NCBI RefSeq assembly: GCF_016887965.1
Contig: NZ_JAFDVD010000005.1
Span: forward strand, 62,001 to 126,000
From: Phycicoccus sonneratiae
GTDB lineage: Bacteria > Actinomycetota > Actinomycetes > Actinomycetales > Dermatophilaceae
Length of the DNA: 64,000 nt
Reading direction: 5' to 3'
Below, piece after piece: positions 1 to 9,136 of this stretch (its first letter is position 1; each line of letters begins with the position of its first letter). A program made the position numbers and the translations under genes. The notes below the pieces were generated by a model that was not told where the DNA came from, did no database searches, and worked only from the letters and a program-made list of their open reading frames with translations.

Positions 1-157
1 CGCCGAGGCCGCCGGCGAGGCCGCGACCACGTCGTACAGCTCGGACAGCGCCGACACCGAGAGCTCCTCGGCGCGTCCGGCCGCGCCGGCGAGCGAGGGC
101 ACCCTCGCCTCCGACGAGGCCCTCGCCGCGCTGCGCGAGAAGCTCACCGGCAACTGA
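1..157 (+). CDS. rpsA: 30S ribosomal protein S1, C-terminal end (partial)
   Basis: Only the last 51 codons are in the window; the reading frame starts at base 2 and ends with TGA at 155-157. The tail is low-complexity and acidic/serine-rich, then closes with LASDEALAALREKLTGN, a terminus I recognise from actinobacterial ribosomal protein S1. S1 binds mRNA on the small subunit through repeated S1/OB domains, all of which lie upstream of this window. The neighbour coaE (two short transcription units downstream) fits, because rpsA lies next to coaE in many Actinomycetota. The call rests on a short tail plus context, so another protein with a similar tail is possible but unlikely. Confidence 0.75.
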   Translation, partial: AEAAGEAATTSYSSDSADTESSSARPAAPASEGTLASDEALAALREKLTGN

Positions 158-188
158 GCCGTCGCGTCGTCCGCGACGCACGGTTCGC

Positions 189-226
189 CACGAGGCCCGG
201 TCCCCCCGCGGGGGCCGGGCCTCGTG
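189..226 (+). terminator. Strong hairpin terminator after rpsA
   Basis: Perfect 12-bp arms CACGAGGCCCGG (189-200) and CCGGGCCTCGTG (215-226) enclose a C-run/G-run loop that can extend the stem further. There is no U-tract, as is usual in high-GC actinobacteria. It begins 32 bp after the rpsA stop and ends before the next gene's start. Confidence 0.8.
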
Positions 227-241
227 CGTGCCCCGGCGTGG

Positions 242-247
242 CAGGGT
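242..247 (+). promoter_or_regulatory. Putative -10 (CAGGGT) of a leaderless promoter for the PPOX gene
   Basis: CAGGGT lies 7 nt before the ATG at 255 and no Shine-Dalgarno sequence is visible. It matches the spacing of the TANNNT elements found before many other genes in this window but has C at the first position, so it is weaker. Confidence 0.4.
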
Positions 248-254
248 GGGACCC

Positions 255-725
255 ATGCCACGATCCGTCGCCACGAACACCTCCGTCGACCTCGACGCGC
301 TGCTCGAGTTCGTCCGCCCACGCCACCAGATGGTCCTGCTGACCACGCGCGGCTCGGACGGTCGCCCGCAGGCCTCGCCGGTCACCGGCGGGGTCGACGA
401 CGCGGGGCGCATCGTCGTCACGAGCTACCCCGAGCGGGCCAAGGTCCGCAACGCGCGCCGCGACCCGCGGTGCAGCGTGCTCGTCCTCTCCGACGACTTC
501 GGGGGCGCGTGGGTGCAGGTCGACGGCGACGCCGAGGTCGTCGACGCGGTCGACGACGTCGAGCCCTTCGTCGAGTACTTCCGGAACATCTCGGGGGAGC
601 ACCCGGACTGGGACGAGTACCGGCAGGCGATGGTCGACCAGGGCAAGTCGCTGCTGCGGATCACCCCGACGCGCTGGTCACCCGTCGCGACCGGCGGCTT
701 CCCCGCCCGGCTCGCGGACGGGTGA
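255..725 (+). CDS. PPOX-class (split beta-barrel) F420/FMN-dependent oxidoreductase
   Basis: A 156-residue protein of the pyridoxamine-5'-phosphate-oxidase-like split-barrel superfamily. It opens with a helix (DLDALLEFVRPRHQMVLLTT) followed by the typical GSDGRPQASPVTGG turn and ERAKVRNARRDPRCSV, the cofactor-phosphate contact region of these enzymes. It ends RWSPVATGGFP, as in TIGR03618-like members. Such proteins bind F420 or FMN and reduce or sense small substrates in the cytoplasm; the substrate cannot be told from sequence. ATG 255 is preferred over GTG 228 because homologues start here and a -10-like element sits 7 nt upstream. The last 48 bp overlap the convergent acyltransferase gene. 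Confidence 0.8.
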   Translation: MPRSVATNTSVDLDALLEFVRPRHQMVLLTTRGSDGRPQASPVTGGVDDAGRIVVTSYPERAKVRNARRDPRCSVLVLSDDFGGAWVQVDGDAEVVDAVDDVEPFVEYFRNISGEHPDWDEYRQAMVDQGKSLLRITPTRWSPVATGGFPARLADG

Positions 726-1868
726 GCGCGAGAACCTCCGGAACAGCCGTCGCACCCCGCCCTCGACGACCGGCACGACGAGCCGGTGCACCGCGACGAC
801 CACCACGACGAGGAGGATGACCGTCGCGAGGAGGCGCGGCACCGTCTCCCAGCCGGTCGTGTGCCGCCGGACGAACTGGTAGATCGGCATGTGCCAGAGG
901 AACACCGTCAGCGACGCCTGCCCGAGGACGGTGAGCGGCCGCCACGAGAGCACGACCGGGGTGAGGCTGCGGGCGTCCGCTCCGTTGGCCAGCCCGACGA
1001 CGGTGAGGGTCGCCGCGACGGTCGCGGTGACGCCCTGCCAGCCGAAGTACCCGTCGATGCCGACGAAGGCGGTGCTCACGAGCGTCGCGAGCAGCAGCGC
1101 GAAGCCGCCGCCGGCCAGCGCGGTGGCGTTGCGGCGCACCCAGGCCGGGGTCGGCCGGCCGTGGAGGAGCAGGGCGGCCCCGGACCCGGCGACGAGGCCG
1201 TCGACGCGGCACACGGCGGTGAGGGCGGCGCGGTACCACCCCTCGTCGAGGTACACCTGCCAGCGCCACCAGCAGACGACGACGAAGCCGACGGCGGCGA
1301 TGGCGAGCAGGATGCGGCGCCACCGCGCGAGCAGCACGACGAGCACGGTCGCGACGGCGAAGTACTGCACGTCGATGCTCAGGAAGTAGAGCGGGCCGAC
1401 GTCCGAGCGGGCGCCGAGGGGGTCGTCGCGGACGAAGGTGTTGAACGAGAAGGTCGCGACCGCGACGAGCGAGCGGACGGTGGCCCGCTCGCTCGCGGTG
1501 TCGGTGGGGTCGAGGCGCCAGGTGAGGAACACCGCCACGAGCAGGACGTACACCTGCAGGGCGATGCGCACCGTGCGCTGCTCGAGGTAGAGGAGCGGCC
1601 CGAGGAACCGGCGGCGGTCGGTGCTCGCGAGCAGCCGCTCGGTGACGAGGTAGCCGCTGATGACGAAGAACGTGCTGACCGCGACGTTGCCCCCGGCGAG
1701 GACGAACCCGAACGACCCGAGCGGCGGGCGCTCGTCGAGCGGCCAGACGACGGTCGCGTGGTAAAGGACCACGAGCGCGATGGACAGGCCCCGCAGCCCG
1801 TCGACGGGGCGGGACCGGTGTGCGACCGAGTGCAGCGTCGTGGCGGCGGCCCGGGTGGCGGTGGTCAC
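678..1868 (-). CDS. Membrane acyltransferase, OafA/YrhL (acyltransferase 3) family, second copy
   Basis: 396 residues, starting with GTG at 1868 inside a GTGA overlap with the upstream acyltransferase. An N-terminal PVDGLRGLSIALVVLYH motif carries the conserved R and catalytic-type H of acyltransferase-3 proteins. It is followed by about ten hydrophobic segments and a basic C-terminal tail (RRLFRRFSRSPVREP). Family members transfer acyl groups from inside the cell to cell-surface polysaccharides or lipids. The neighbour is clearly a paralogue: both share DPTDTA, an LGAR(G/S)D block and a (L/Y)WFLS/YFLSI-type block at the same positions. The acceptor is unknown. The 3' end runs 48 bp into the convergent PPOX gene. 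Confidence 0.8.
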   Translation of the reverse strand: MTTATRAAATTLHSVAHRSRPVDGLRGLSIALVVLYHATVVWPLDERPPLGSFGFVLAGGNVAVSTFFVISGYLVTERLLASTDRRRFLGPLLYLEQRTVRIALQVYVLLVAVFLTWRLDPTDTASERATVRSLVAVATFSFNTFVRDDPLGARSDVGPLYFLSIDVQYFAVATVLVVLLARWRRILLAIAAVGFVVVCWWRWQVYLDEGWYRAALTAVCRVDGLVAGSGAALLLHGRPTPAWVRRNATALAGGGFALLLATLVSTAFVGIDGYFGWQGVTATVAATLTVVGLANGADARSLTPVVLSWRPLTVLGQASLTVFLWHMPIYQFVRRHTTGWETVPRLLATVILLVVVVVAVHRLVVPVVEGGVRRLFRRFSRSPVREPGGEAAGRDG

Positions 1869-3043
1869 GGGGCGACACCCGGGGCGGCGGGCAGCGGCTC
1901 GTGGCGCCGCACGGGTCGCAGGTGGGTGGCGAGCCAGCGGCGCACCGGCTCCTCGACCCAACGGTGGGAGGCCACGGTCACCCCGGCGACGACGACGAGG
2001 ACGACGACGGTCTGGGTCAGCCACGATGACGTGGACGCGTGCCGGCCGACGAAGAAGATCACCGGGTAGTGCCAGACGTAGATGACGAGGGAGGCGCGCC
2101 CGAGCCAGGCCAGCCACGGGGCCGACAGCCCACGGGTCACGGTGCTCGGCCGCTCGTGGAGCACGACCGCCGCCACGAGGGCGAGCGCGACGAGGACGAA
2201 CGCGACGCTCCACCCCTCGAGGAACGCGAGCGGGCCGAGCTCGGGGTTGAGCATGAGCAGGCCGACGAGCGCGACCGCCGCCACCGCGCCGACGACCGGG
2301 GCGCGACGGCCGTGGGGGCGCAGCCACGGCAGGGCGACGGCCAGCGCCGCGCCGAGGAGGAGGCCGTCGGCCCGGGCGAAGGTGTCGACCGCGAGGGCGA
2401 ACCACGTCTGGTCCGAGACGCGGACGAGGCGGTAGGTGGTGGCCGCGGCGGCGAGCCCGACGAGGACGACGGTCAGCAGGCGCCGGCGGGCCGCCAGCGC
2501 GAGGAGGAGGAGCGGGAGCACGACGTACCACTGCTGCTGGATCGAGAGGAACCACAGGTGGCCCATGTCGCCCCGGGCGCCGAGCGGGTTGAGGGCGTAG
2601 AGCCAGTTGTTCGTGTACGTCAGCGTGTTCGTCAGGGTGCGGACCGTCGTGGCCGGGGTGGCGGTGTCGGTGGGGTCGACGGCGGCCACGACGGCGACGG
2701 CCGCGCACAGCGGGACGAGCTGGGCGCCGACGCGCACGAGCCGCCGCACGAGGAAACGCAGCGGGTCGAGGCTGTCGCGGTCGAGGTCGCGCAGGAGGCC
2801 GGAGGTGACGATGTACCCGCTGACGAGGAAGAAGACCGGCACGGCGCCGCCCCCGACGAGGCCGCGCAGGTAGGGGACCGAGCGGATGCCCTCCTCCGGC
2901 CAGAGGAAGGCGCTGAGGTGGCCGAGGACGACGAGGACGATGGTCACGCCGCGCAGGCCGTCGAGCGCCTGGTTGCGGGCAGCCCGGGCCGCACCGGCGG
3001 TCCCGGCACCGCCCTCGGGCGCCACGGTCGGGGCTGTCGTCAC
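1865..3043 (-). CDS. Membrane acyltransferase, OafA/YrhL (acyltransferase 3) family, first copy
   Basis: 392 residues. The family signature ALDGLRGVTIVLVVLGH lies near residue 25, with VFFLVSGYIVTS, NPLGARGDMGHLWFLSIQQQW and a late WVEEPVRRWL following, in an integral membrane protein of about ten segments. Acyltransferase-3 proteins O-acylate surface glycans, antibiotics or lipids. It heads a two-gene unit with the paralogue at 678-1868 (4-bp GTGA overlap), so the two products probably act on the same surface polymer or as partners. The GTG start at 3043 is supported by a TAGCCT -10 element 6 nt upstream; no ribosome-binding site is needed for such a leaderless message. Confidence 0.85.
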   Translation of the reverse strand: MTTAPTVAPEGGAGTAGAARAARNQALDGLRGVTIVLVVLGHLSAFLWPEEGIRSVPYLRGLVGGGAVPVFFLVSGYIVTSGLLRDLDRDSLDPLRFLVRRLVRVGAQLVPLCAAVAVVAAVDPTDTATPATTVRTLTNTLTYTNNWLYALNPLGARGDMGHLWFLSIQQQWYVVLPLLLLALAARRRLLTVVLVGLAAAATTYRLVRVSDQTWFALAVDTFARADGLLLGAALAVALPWLRPHGRRAPVVGAVAAVALVGLLMLNPELGPLAFLEGWSVAFVLVALALVAAVVLHERPSTVTRGLSAPWLAWLGRASLVIYVWHYPVIFFVGRHASTSSWLTQTVVVLVVVAGVTVASHRWVEEPVRRWLATHLRPVRRHEPLPAAPGVAP

Positions 3044-3049
3044 GCGAGG

Positions 3050-3055
3050 AGGCTA
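3050..3055 (-). promoter_or_regulatory. -10 element of a leaderless promoter, acyltransferase pair
   Basis: TAGCCT on the minus strand, 6 nt from the GTG at 3043. It faces away from the coaE promoter in the same intergenic region. Confidence 0.6.
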
Positions 3056-3097
3056 CCCGCCGGTCACATGCTCGGCCCGGGGACCCGCGGGACGGGC

Positions 3098-3103
3098 TAG
3101 GGT
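3098..3103 (+). promoter_or_regulatory. -10 element of a leaderless promoter, coaE
   Basis: TAGGGT, then 7 nt (CGTCGGC), then the ATG of coaE. A start site 8 nt after the hexamer would fall on the A of ATG. Confidence 0.65.
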
Positions 3104-3110
3104 CGTCGGC

Positions 3111-4325
3111 ATGCTGCGCGTCGGGCTCACGGGGGGCATCGGGTCCGGCAAGTCCACGGTCGCCCGGGCCCTCGCCGCCCTGGGGGCCGTCGTCGTCGAC
3201 GCGGACGCCGTGGCGCGCGAGGTCGTCGAGCCGGGCACGCCGGCCCTCGCGGAGATCGCCCGGCGCTTCGGCCCGGACGTCCTGGCCGCGGACGGCTCGC
3301 TCGACCGTCCGGCCCTGGGCCGCCTCGTCTTCGGCGACCCCGCCGCCCTGCGCGACCTCGAGGCGGTGACGCACCCGGCCATCTGGGCCCGCACCGCCGA
3401 GCTCGTCGCCGCGGTCCCCGACGACGCCGTCCTCGTCCACGACATGCCGCTGCTCGTCGAGAAGGCGATGGCGGAGGAGTACCACCTCGTGCTCGTCGTC
3501 GGGGCGACGGAGGAGACGCGCCTTCACCGCCTGGTCGCCGACCGCGGGATGGACGAGGCGGACGCCCGGGCCCGCATCGGGGCGCAGGCCGACGACGACG
3601 CACGGCGCGCCGCCGCCGACGTCTGGCTCGACAACGAGGGCACCCGCGAGGCGCTCGAGGTGGCGGTGCGCCGGCTGTGGGCCGCGCGGCTCGAGCCGTT
3701 CGCCGCCAACCTGCGCACGGGGACCCGCAGCCGGCTGCCGGCCCCGGTCCTCAGCCCACCCGACCCGGCGTGGCCGGCCGGAGCCGAGCGGCTGCTCGCC
3801 CGGGTCCGGCACGCCGTCGGCGACGCCGCCGCCACGCTCGACCACGTCGGCTCGACGTCGGTCCCCGGCCTGCCGGCCAAGGACGTCATGGACCTCCAGG
3901 TCGGCGTGCGCAGCCTCGCCGACGCCGACGAGCCCGCGTTCGTCGAGGCGATGGCCGCGGCGGGCTTCCCGCGGGTCGAGGGCGAGACCACCGACCAGGG
4001 CTCCGACGGCCGCCCGTGGCCGAAGCGGTTCCACGGCTCGGCCGACCCCGGGCGGGTCGCGCACGTCCACGTCCGCGAGGTCGGGTCCCCGGGCTGGGAG
4101 TTCGCCCTCCTCTTCCGCGACTGGCTGCGCGCGGAGGCCGGTGAGCGGGACGCCTACGCGGCGCACAAGGCCGAGCTGGCCGCGTCCCTCGCGACGACCG
4201 AGCAGTACGCCGAGGCCAAGGAGCCCTGGTTCGCGCAGGCCCGCGTCCGGGCCCGCGAGTGGGCGTCGCGCACGCGGTGGACCCCGGCCGCCGCAGGCCG
4301 GTCCGGGGGACCACCCGCTGGCTAG
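3111..4325 (+). CDS. coaE: Dephospho-CoA kinase fused to a GrpB/UPF0157 domain
   Basis: 404 residues in two parts. Residues 1 to about 195 are dephospho-CoA kinase: P-loop GGIGSGKST at 8-16, then DAD at 30-32 and the usual lid region. It phosphorylates dephospho-CoA, the last step of coenzyme A synthesis. Residues from about 200 to the end are a GrpB/UPF0157 nucleotidyltransferase-fold domain with the hallmark HVGSTSVPGLPAKDVMDLQ. The same fusion occurs in mycobacteria; the GrpB part has no firmly established reaction. A stand-alone CoaE is about 200 residues, so the fusion doubles its length. The TAG stop codon is also the first three bases of the -10 box of corA. Confidence 0.93.
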   Translation: MLRVGLTGGIGSGKSTVARALAALGAVVVDADAVAREVVEPGTPALAEIARRFGPDVLAADGSLDRPALGRLVFGDPAALRDLEAVTHPAIWARTAELVAAVPDDAVLVHDMPLLVEKAMAEEYHLVLVVGATEETRLHRLVADRGMDEADARARIGAQADDDARRAAADVWLDNEGTREALEVAVRRLWAARLEPFAANLRTGTRSRLPAPVLSPPDPAWPAGAERLLARVRHAVGDAAATLDHVGSTSVPGLPAKDVMDLQVGVRSLADADEPAFVEAMAAAGFPRVEGETTDQGSDGRPWPKRFHGSADPGRVAHVHVREVGSPGWEFALLFRDWLRAEAGERDAYAAHKAELAASLATTEQYAEAKEPWFAQARVRAREWASRTRWTPAAAGRSGGPPAG

Positions 4326-4328
4326 AGT
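4323..4328 (+). promoter_or_regulatory. -10 element of a leaderless promoter, corA, overlapping the coaE stop codon
   Basis: TAGAGT with 6 nt to the ATG at 4335. Its TAG (4323-4325) is the stop codon of coaE. Confidence 0.6.
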
Positions 4329-4334
4329 TCGACC

Positions 4335-5336
4335 ATGGCCGTCTCCTCGGTCCGCAGCATCGGTCCCGACGGTGGCGTCGCGCGTCACGACGTCGGCGAC
4401 CTGGCCGCCCTCCTCGCGGACCCCGGCGCCGGCTGGGTCTGGGTCGACGTCCCCGAGCCCGACGAGCGCACCGCCGCCCTGCTCACCGACGTCCTCGACG
4501 TGCACCCCGCGGCCGCCGCCGACGGGCTGTCCCGCAACCACGTCGCCCGGCTGCACCACTACGCCGACGTGCTCTACCTCGCGCTGCACCGGCCGTGCCC
4601 GGGGGAGCGGGGGCACGTCCACTACCTCGAGCTCGACCTCTACGTCGCCCCCGGCTTCCTCGTGACCCTCCACGGGCCGCGGAACCCGTCGGTCGGGCTC
4701 GGCGAGCTCCTCCGCGAGACCGAGGACGTCGCGGCGCGGCTCGAGGCCGGGCGGCTGCACCCCGCCGGACCCCTGGCGCTCGCGTACTCGCTCGTCTCGG
4801 CGCTGACCAACGCCCAGGAGCGGATCGTCAACGAGTTCGCCCAGCAGGTCGGCCTCCTCGAGCAGCGGGTCATGGCCCGGGCCGACGACGACCGCCCGCA
4901 GGACTTCCTCGACGAGCTGTTCACGGTGCGGCACACGCTGCTCACCGTGCGGACGATGGCCTCCCAGGGCGCGGAGGTCCTCGGCCGGGCGGCGACGCTC
5001 GAGGGTCGCGGGGACGACGGTGGCGCCGCGCTGCTCGACGACCTGCGCGACCAGTATCACCGGCTGGCCCGCATCACGCACAGCCAGCTCGAGTTCCTCC
5101 AGGGCGTCACCGACTTCTACCGGGCGCGCACGGACACCCGGATGCTCGTCGCCGCCGAGCGGCTGGCCGTCATCGCCGCGGTCACGCTGCCGGTGGCCGC
5201 CGTGTCGGGCGTCTTCGGGATGAACCTGATCGTCAACGACGCGACGCGGTGGTGGGAGCTGACGCTCGTCGTCGCGGCGATGCTCGGGACCTCGCTCTGG
5301 CTGCTGCGCTGGGCGCGGCGCCAGGGCTGGTGGTGA
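4335..5336 (+). CDS. corA: CorA-family magnesium/divalent-cation channel
   Basis: 333 residues, typical CorA length. A soluble N-terminal domain and a long helical region (residues about 150-265, with many QELEFLQ-like helices) lead to two C-terminal membrane helices. The first ends in the selectivity motif GMN (VFGMNLIVN), and the second ends in a basic tail (RWARRQGWW). CorA proteins form pentameric inner-membrane channels for Mg2+, sometimes Co2+ or Ni2+. The gene appears to have its own leaderless promoter inside the coaE stop. Whether it carries magnesium or exports another metal cannot be decided here. Confidence 0.9.
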   Translation: MAVSSVRSIGPDGGVARHDVGDLAALLADPGAGWVWVDVPEPDERTAALLTDVLDVHPAAAADGLSRNHVARLHHYADVLYLALHRPCPGERGHVHYLELDLYVAPGFLVTLHGPRNPSVGLGELLRETEDVAARLEAGRLHPAGPLALAYSLVSALTNAQERIVNEFAQQVGLLEQRVMARADDDRPQDFLDELFTVRHTLLTVRTMASQGAEVLGRAATLEGRGDDGGAALLDDLRDQYHRLARITHSQLEFLQGVTDFYRARTDTRMLVAAERLAVIAAVTLPVAAVSGVFGMNLIVNDATRWWELTLVVAAMLGTSLWLLRWARRQGWW

Positions 5337-5345
5337 CCCGGCCGG

Positions 5346-6815
5346 TCAGCGCGCGCCGGAGGTCGCTGTGGTGACGGCCTGCGGGCCGAGCCGCTCGAGC
5401 GCCTCGAGGAACAGGTCGACGTCCTCGGCCCTCGTGCGGTGGTTGCCGATCGCGACCCGCACCGCGAGCCGGCCGCTCAGGGCCGTCTCGGTGACGATCG
5501 CGACGCCGCTCTCCTGGACGAGGAGCACGAGCTCGCGGTTGACGGCGTCCAGCTGCTCGTCGTCGAGGCCGTCCGGGCGGTACCGGAAGCAGACGATGTC
5601 GCAGCCGACGGGAGCCATCCGCTCCAGGAGCGGGTGGTCGTCGACCCGGTCGGCGAGCCGGTGCGCCAGCGCGGTCGTGCGGTCCATCACCGCGCCGTGG
5701 GCGTCGGCACCGTGGGCGAGCAGGGCCATCCACACCCTGAGGGCCCGGAAGCCGCGGGTGAGGTCGATGCCGTACTCGTTGAACCAGACGTCGCCGGCCG
5801 CCAGGCCGCGGGTGGCGTGGCGGAGGTAGGCCGGGACGACGGAGAACGTCGCCCGGTGCGCGGCCTCGTCGCGGACGAGGACGAGCCCGACGTCGATCGG
5901 CGCCTGCATCCACTTGTGCAGGTCGAGGGCGACGGAGTCGGCACGGGCCAGGCCGCGGACGAGGTCGGCCCGGCCGCTCAGCCCGAGGAAGCCGCCGATG
6001 GCGCCGTCGACGTGCATCCAGAGCCCCTCGCGGGCGCACAGGTCGGCGACCGCGTCGAGGTCGTCGACCGCCCCGGTGTTGATGGTGCCCGCGGTGGCGA
6101 CGACGGCGAGGGGGCGGATGCCCGCCGCCCGGTCCGCCGCGACGGCCTCGGCGAGGGCGTCGACGTCGAGGGTGAAGTCGTCGCGGACGGGGACGAGCCG
6201 CAGCGCGGCCTCCCCGAGCCCGAGCACCTCGCAGCTCTTGCGGTGGCAGCTGTGCACCTCGGCGGAGGCGTAGACGGCGACCCGGCCGGTGCCGGCGAGG
6301 CCGTCGGTGCGCACGCCCGGGCCGAGCACGGCGCTGCGGGCGACGGCGAGCCCGACGAGGTTGGCCTCCGACGCCCCGCTGACGAGCAGGCCGCTCGCGT
6401 CCGTGGGGTAGCCGACCGCCTCGGCGCACCAGCGGACGACCTGCTGCTCGACGAGCACGGGGGCGTGGTCGCCGCCGCCGAGGTTCGGGTTGAGGACGCT
6501 GGCGACGAGGTCGGCGAGGTTGCCCACCGGCGTGCCGGCGCCCATGTACCAGCCCCAGAAGCGGGCGTGGTCGTTGCCCATCGTGTAGGGCGCGACCCGG
6601 GTCATCACCTCGGCGTACGCGGCCTCGACCCCGATGCCCTCGCGGGGGAGCGGGCCGTCGAAGGAGGCGCGGACCTCGTGGGGAAGGGGCCGCCAGACCG
6701 GTTCGTCGCGGCGGTGCTCGAGGCGGTCGACGAGATCGTCCAGGGCCCGGTGCGCCAGGGCGCGGAAGTCGTCCCAGTCGGCGGGGTCGAGGCCCTCGGG
6801 CCGCTCGGCGCTCAT
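5346..6815 (-). CDS. PLP-dependent group II decarboxylase (aromatic-amino-acid/glutamate decarboxylase-like)
   Basis: 489 residues. Seen: the fold-type-I core with [11 protein letters not shown] (cofactor phosphate loop), [41 protein letters not shown] (the Asp that pairs with the pyridine N) and [17 protein letters not shown], whose Lys is the expected Schiff-base residue. Group II decarboxylases remove the alpha-carboxyl of amino acids such as DOPA, tryptophan, glutamate or 2,4-diaminobutyrate; substrate is not predictable from these motifs. The gene stands alone and converges with corA 9 bp away. No obvious ribosome-binding site or TANNNT element precedes the ATG at 6815. Confidence 0.85.
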   Translation of the reverse strand: MSAERPEGLDPADWDDFRALAHRALDDLVDRLEHRRDEPVWRPLPHEVRASFDGPLPREGIGVEAAYAEVMTRVAPYTMGNDHARFWGWYMGAGTPVGNLADLVASVLNPNLGGGDHAPVLVEQQVVRWCAEAVGYPTDASGLLVSGASEANLVGLAVARSAVLGPGVRTDGLAGTGRVAVYASAEVHSCHRKSCEVLGLGEAALRLVPVRDDFTLDVDALAEAVAADRAAGIRPLAVVATAGTINTGAVDDLDAVADLCAREGLWMHVDGAIGGFLGLSGRADLVRGLARADSVALDLHKWMQAPIDVGLVLVRDEAAHRATFSVVPAYLRHATRGLAAGDVWFNEYGIDLTRGFRALRVWMALLAHGADAHGAVMDRTTALAHRLADRVDDHPLLERMAPVGCDIVCFRYRPDGLDDEQLDAVNRELVLLVQESGVAIVTETALSGRLAVRVAIGNHRTRAEDVDLFLEALERLGPQAVTTATSGAR

Positions 6816-6877
6816 GGGGCCGATGCTCCCACCGGGGCCGCCGCACGGCCAGAGCCCGGACTGTCGGTGGAGCGGCC

Positions 6878-6883
6878 TACCGT
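6878..6883 (+). promoter_or_regulatory. -10 element of a leaderless promoter, uvrB
   Basis: TACCGT followed by AGGGGG (6 nt) and the ATG at 6890. The G run is too close to the ATG for a ribosome-binding site. No LexA-type SOS box was noticed. Confidence 0.55.
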
Positions 6884-6889
6884 AGGGGG

Positions 6890-9001
6890 ATGCGCCCCAC
6901 CACCGAGCTCCAGCGCCGCGTCGCGCCGTTCGAGGTCGTCTCCGAGTTCCAGCCCGCGGGCGACCAGCCGAAGGCCATCGCCGAGCTGGCGCAGCGCGTC
7001 AAGGCCGGCGAGCAGGACGTCGTCCTCCTCGGCGCCACCGGCACGGGCAAGTCGGCCACCACGGCCTGGCTCGTCGAGCAGGTGCAGCGCCCCACCCTCG
7101 TCATGGCCCCGAACAAGACGCTCGCCGCGCAGCTGGCCAACGAGTTCCGCGAGCTGCTGCCGAACAACGCCGTCGAGTACTTCGTCAGCTACTACGACTA
7201 CTACCAGCCCGAGGCCTACGTCCCGCAGACCGACACCTACATCGAGAAGGACTCCTCGATCAACGACGAGGTCGAGCGGCTGCGGCACAGCGCCACCAAC
7301 AGCCTGCTCACCCGGCGCGACGTCATCGTCGTCGCGTCCGTGTCGTGCATCTACGGCCTGGGCACGCCGCAGGAGTACGTCGAGCGGATGGTCCCGCTGC
7401 GGGTGGGCGACGAGGTCAACCGCGACGACCTGCTGCGCCGGTTCGTGCAGATGCAGTACACCCGCAACGACCTCGCGTTCACCCGCGGCACCTTCCGGGT
7501 CCGCGGCGACACCGTCGAGATCATCCCGGTGTACGAGGAGCACGCGCTGCGCATCGAGTTCTTCGGCGACGAGGTCGAGCGGCTCTACACGCTGCACCCG
7601 GTCACCGGCGAGGTCGTGCGCGAGGAGGACGAGATGTACGTCTTCCCGGCCACCCACTACGTCGCCGGGCCGGCCCGGATGGAGCGCGCCATCGCCGGCA
7701 TCGAGAAGGAGCTCGAGGACCAGCTGTCGCTCTTCGAGAAGCAGGGCAAGCTGCTCGAGGCGCAGCGGCTGCGGATGCGCACCACCTACGACATCGAGAT
7801 GATGCGCCAGGTCGGGTCCTGCTCCGGCATCGAGAACTACTCGATGCACATCGACGGCCGCTCGCCCGGGTCGGCACCGAACTGCCTCCTCGACTACTTC
7901 CCCGAGGACTTCCTCCTCGTCATCGACGAGTCGCACGTCACCGTCCCGCAGATCGGGGCCATGTACGAGGGCGACATGTCGCGCAAGCGCACGCTCGTCG
8001 AGCACGGCTTCCGGCTGCCGTCGGCGATGGACAACCGGCCACTGAAGTGGGAGGAGTTCCTCGAGCGGATCGGGCAGACGGTCTACCTGTCGGCGACCCC
8101 CGGGTCGTACGAGGTGGCCAAGGCCGACGGCGTGGTCGAGCAGATCATCCGGCCCACCGGGCTCGTCGACCCCGAGGTGGTCCTCAAGCCGACCAAGGGC
8201 CAGATCGACGACCTGCTCCACGAGATCCGGGTCCGCACCGAGAAGAACGAGCGCATCCTCGTCACGACGCTCACGAAGAAGATGGCCGAGGACCTCACCG
8301 ACTACCTGCTCGACAAGGGGGTGCGGGTCCGGTACCTGCACAGCGACATCGACACGCTGCGGCGCGTCGAGCTGCTCCGCGAGCTGCGGCTCGGGGAGTT
8401 CGACGTGCTCGTCGGCATCAACCTCCTGCGCGAGGGCCTCGACCTGCCCGAGGTCTCGCTCGTCGCGATCCTCGACGCCGACAAGGAGGGGTTCCTCCGC
8501 TCGAGCCGGTCCCTCATCCAGACGATCGGGCGCGCGGCCCGCAACGTGTCGGGCCAGGTGCACATGTACGCCGACAAGCTCACCCCGTCGATGGCCGAGG
8601 CGGTCGACGAGACGACCCGCCGCCGCGAGAAGCAGATGGCCTACAACCGCGAGCACGGCATCGACCCGCAGCCGCTGCGCAAGAAGATCGCCGACATCAC
8701 CGACATGCTCCAGCGCGAGGACGCCGACACCGAGGAGCTGCTCGGCTCCGGGCGCGCGCGCTCCCGCGGCAAGTCCGACGGCGGCCGCGGCGGTCGGGGC
8801 GCGGCGGCCGCCGACGTGGCGCTCGGGGCGCGGCGGGCCGAGAGCGTGCCGGCCAGCGAGCTCGCCAACCTCATCCAGGAGCTCACCGCCCAGATGCACC
8901 AGGCGGCCGGCGACCTGCACTTCGAGCTCGCGGCCCGTCTCCGCGACGAGATCGGCGACCTCAAGAAGGAGCTGCGCCAGATGAGCGAGGCCACCCGGTG
9001 A
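6890..9001 (+). CDS. uvrB: Excinuclease ABC subunit B
   Basis: 703 residues, full length. Seen: P-loop GATGTGKS at 48-55, the tyrosine-rich beta-hairpin [21 protein letters not shown] that inserts between DNA strands, the DEAD-like [17 protein letters not shown], helicase motifs V and VI ([13 protein letters not shown] and QTIGRAARN) and a C-terminal UVR motif (residues about 660-695) that contacts UvrC. UvrB is the damage-verifying helicase-like subunit of nucleotide excision repair, loaded by UvrA. A Gly/Arg-rich linker near residues 620-640 precedes the UVR motif. uvrA and uvrC lie in the same window, but each has its own promoter. Confidence 0.98.
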   Translation: MRPTTELQRRVAPFEVVSEFQPAGDQPKAIAELAQRVKAGEQDVVLLGATGTGKSATTAWLVEQVQRPTLVMAPNKTLAAQLANEFRELLPNNAVEYFVSYYDYYQPEAYVPQTDTYIEKDSSINDEVERLRHSATNSLLTRRDVIVVASVSCIYGLGTPQEYVERMVPLRVGDEVNRDDLLRRFVQMQYTRNDLAFTRGTFRVRGDTVEIIPVYEEHALRIEFFGDEVERLYTLHPVTGEVVREEDEMYVFPATHYVAGPARMERAIAGIEKELEDQLSLFEKQGKLLEAQRLRMRTTYDIEMMRQVGSCSGIENYSMHIDGRSPGSAPNCLLDYFPEDFLLVIDESHVTVPQIGAMYEGDMSRKRTLVEHGFRLPSAMDNRPLKWEEFLERIGQTVYLSATPGSYEVAKADGVVEQIIRPTGLVDPEVVLKPTKGQIDDLLHEIRVRTEKNERILVTTLTKKMAEDLTDYLLDKGVRVRYLHSDIDTLRRVELLRELRLGEFDVLVGINLLREGLDLPEVSLVAILDADKEGFLRSSRSLIQTIGRAARNVSGQVHMYADKLTPSMAEAVDETTRRREKQMAYNREHGIDPQPLRKKIADITDMLQREDADTEELLGSGRARSRGKSDGGRGGRGAAAADVALGARRAESVPASELANLIQELTAQMHQAAGDLHFELAARLRDEIGDLKKELRQMSEATR

Positions 9002-9059
9002 GTCCGGGCGCCGGCGACACGGCGCGGGAGCGACGCTGACCGTCGGCACGGGACGCCGG

Positions 9060-9078
9060 ACACCGGCGAGACCGGTGT
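9060..9078 (+). terminator. Hairpin downstream of uvrB
   Basis: ACACCGG (9060-9066) and CCGGTGT (9072-9078) form a perfect 7-bp stem with a CGAGA loop, 59 bp after the uvrB stop. It lies in the 135-bp gap before the convergent small gene and could serve either strand. Confidence 0.45.
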
Positions 9079-9136
9079 GGGGGCACGGGTCTCGTCGGTC
9101 GTTCCTGCAGGAGCAGCAACCGGGCGAGCCGGCACC

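Noticed and set aside
189-226. Possible 6C regulatory RNA because of the C-run in the loop
   Set aside because: A 6C RNA needs two such hairpins in series; only one is present and it directly follows rpsA, so a terminator is the simpler reading.
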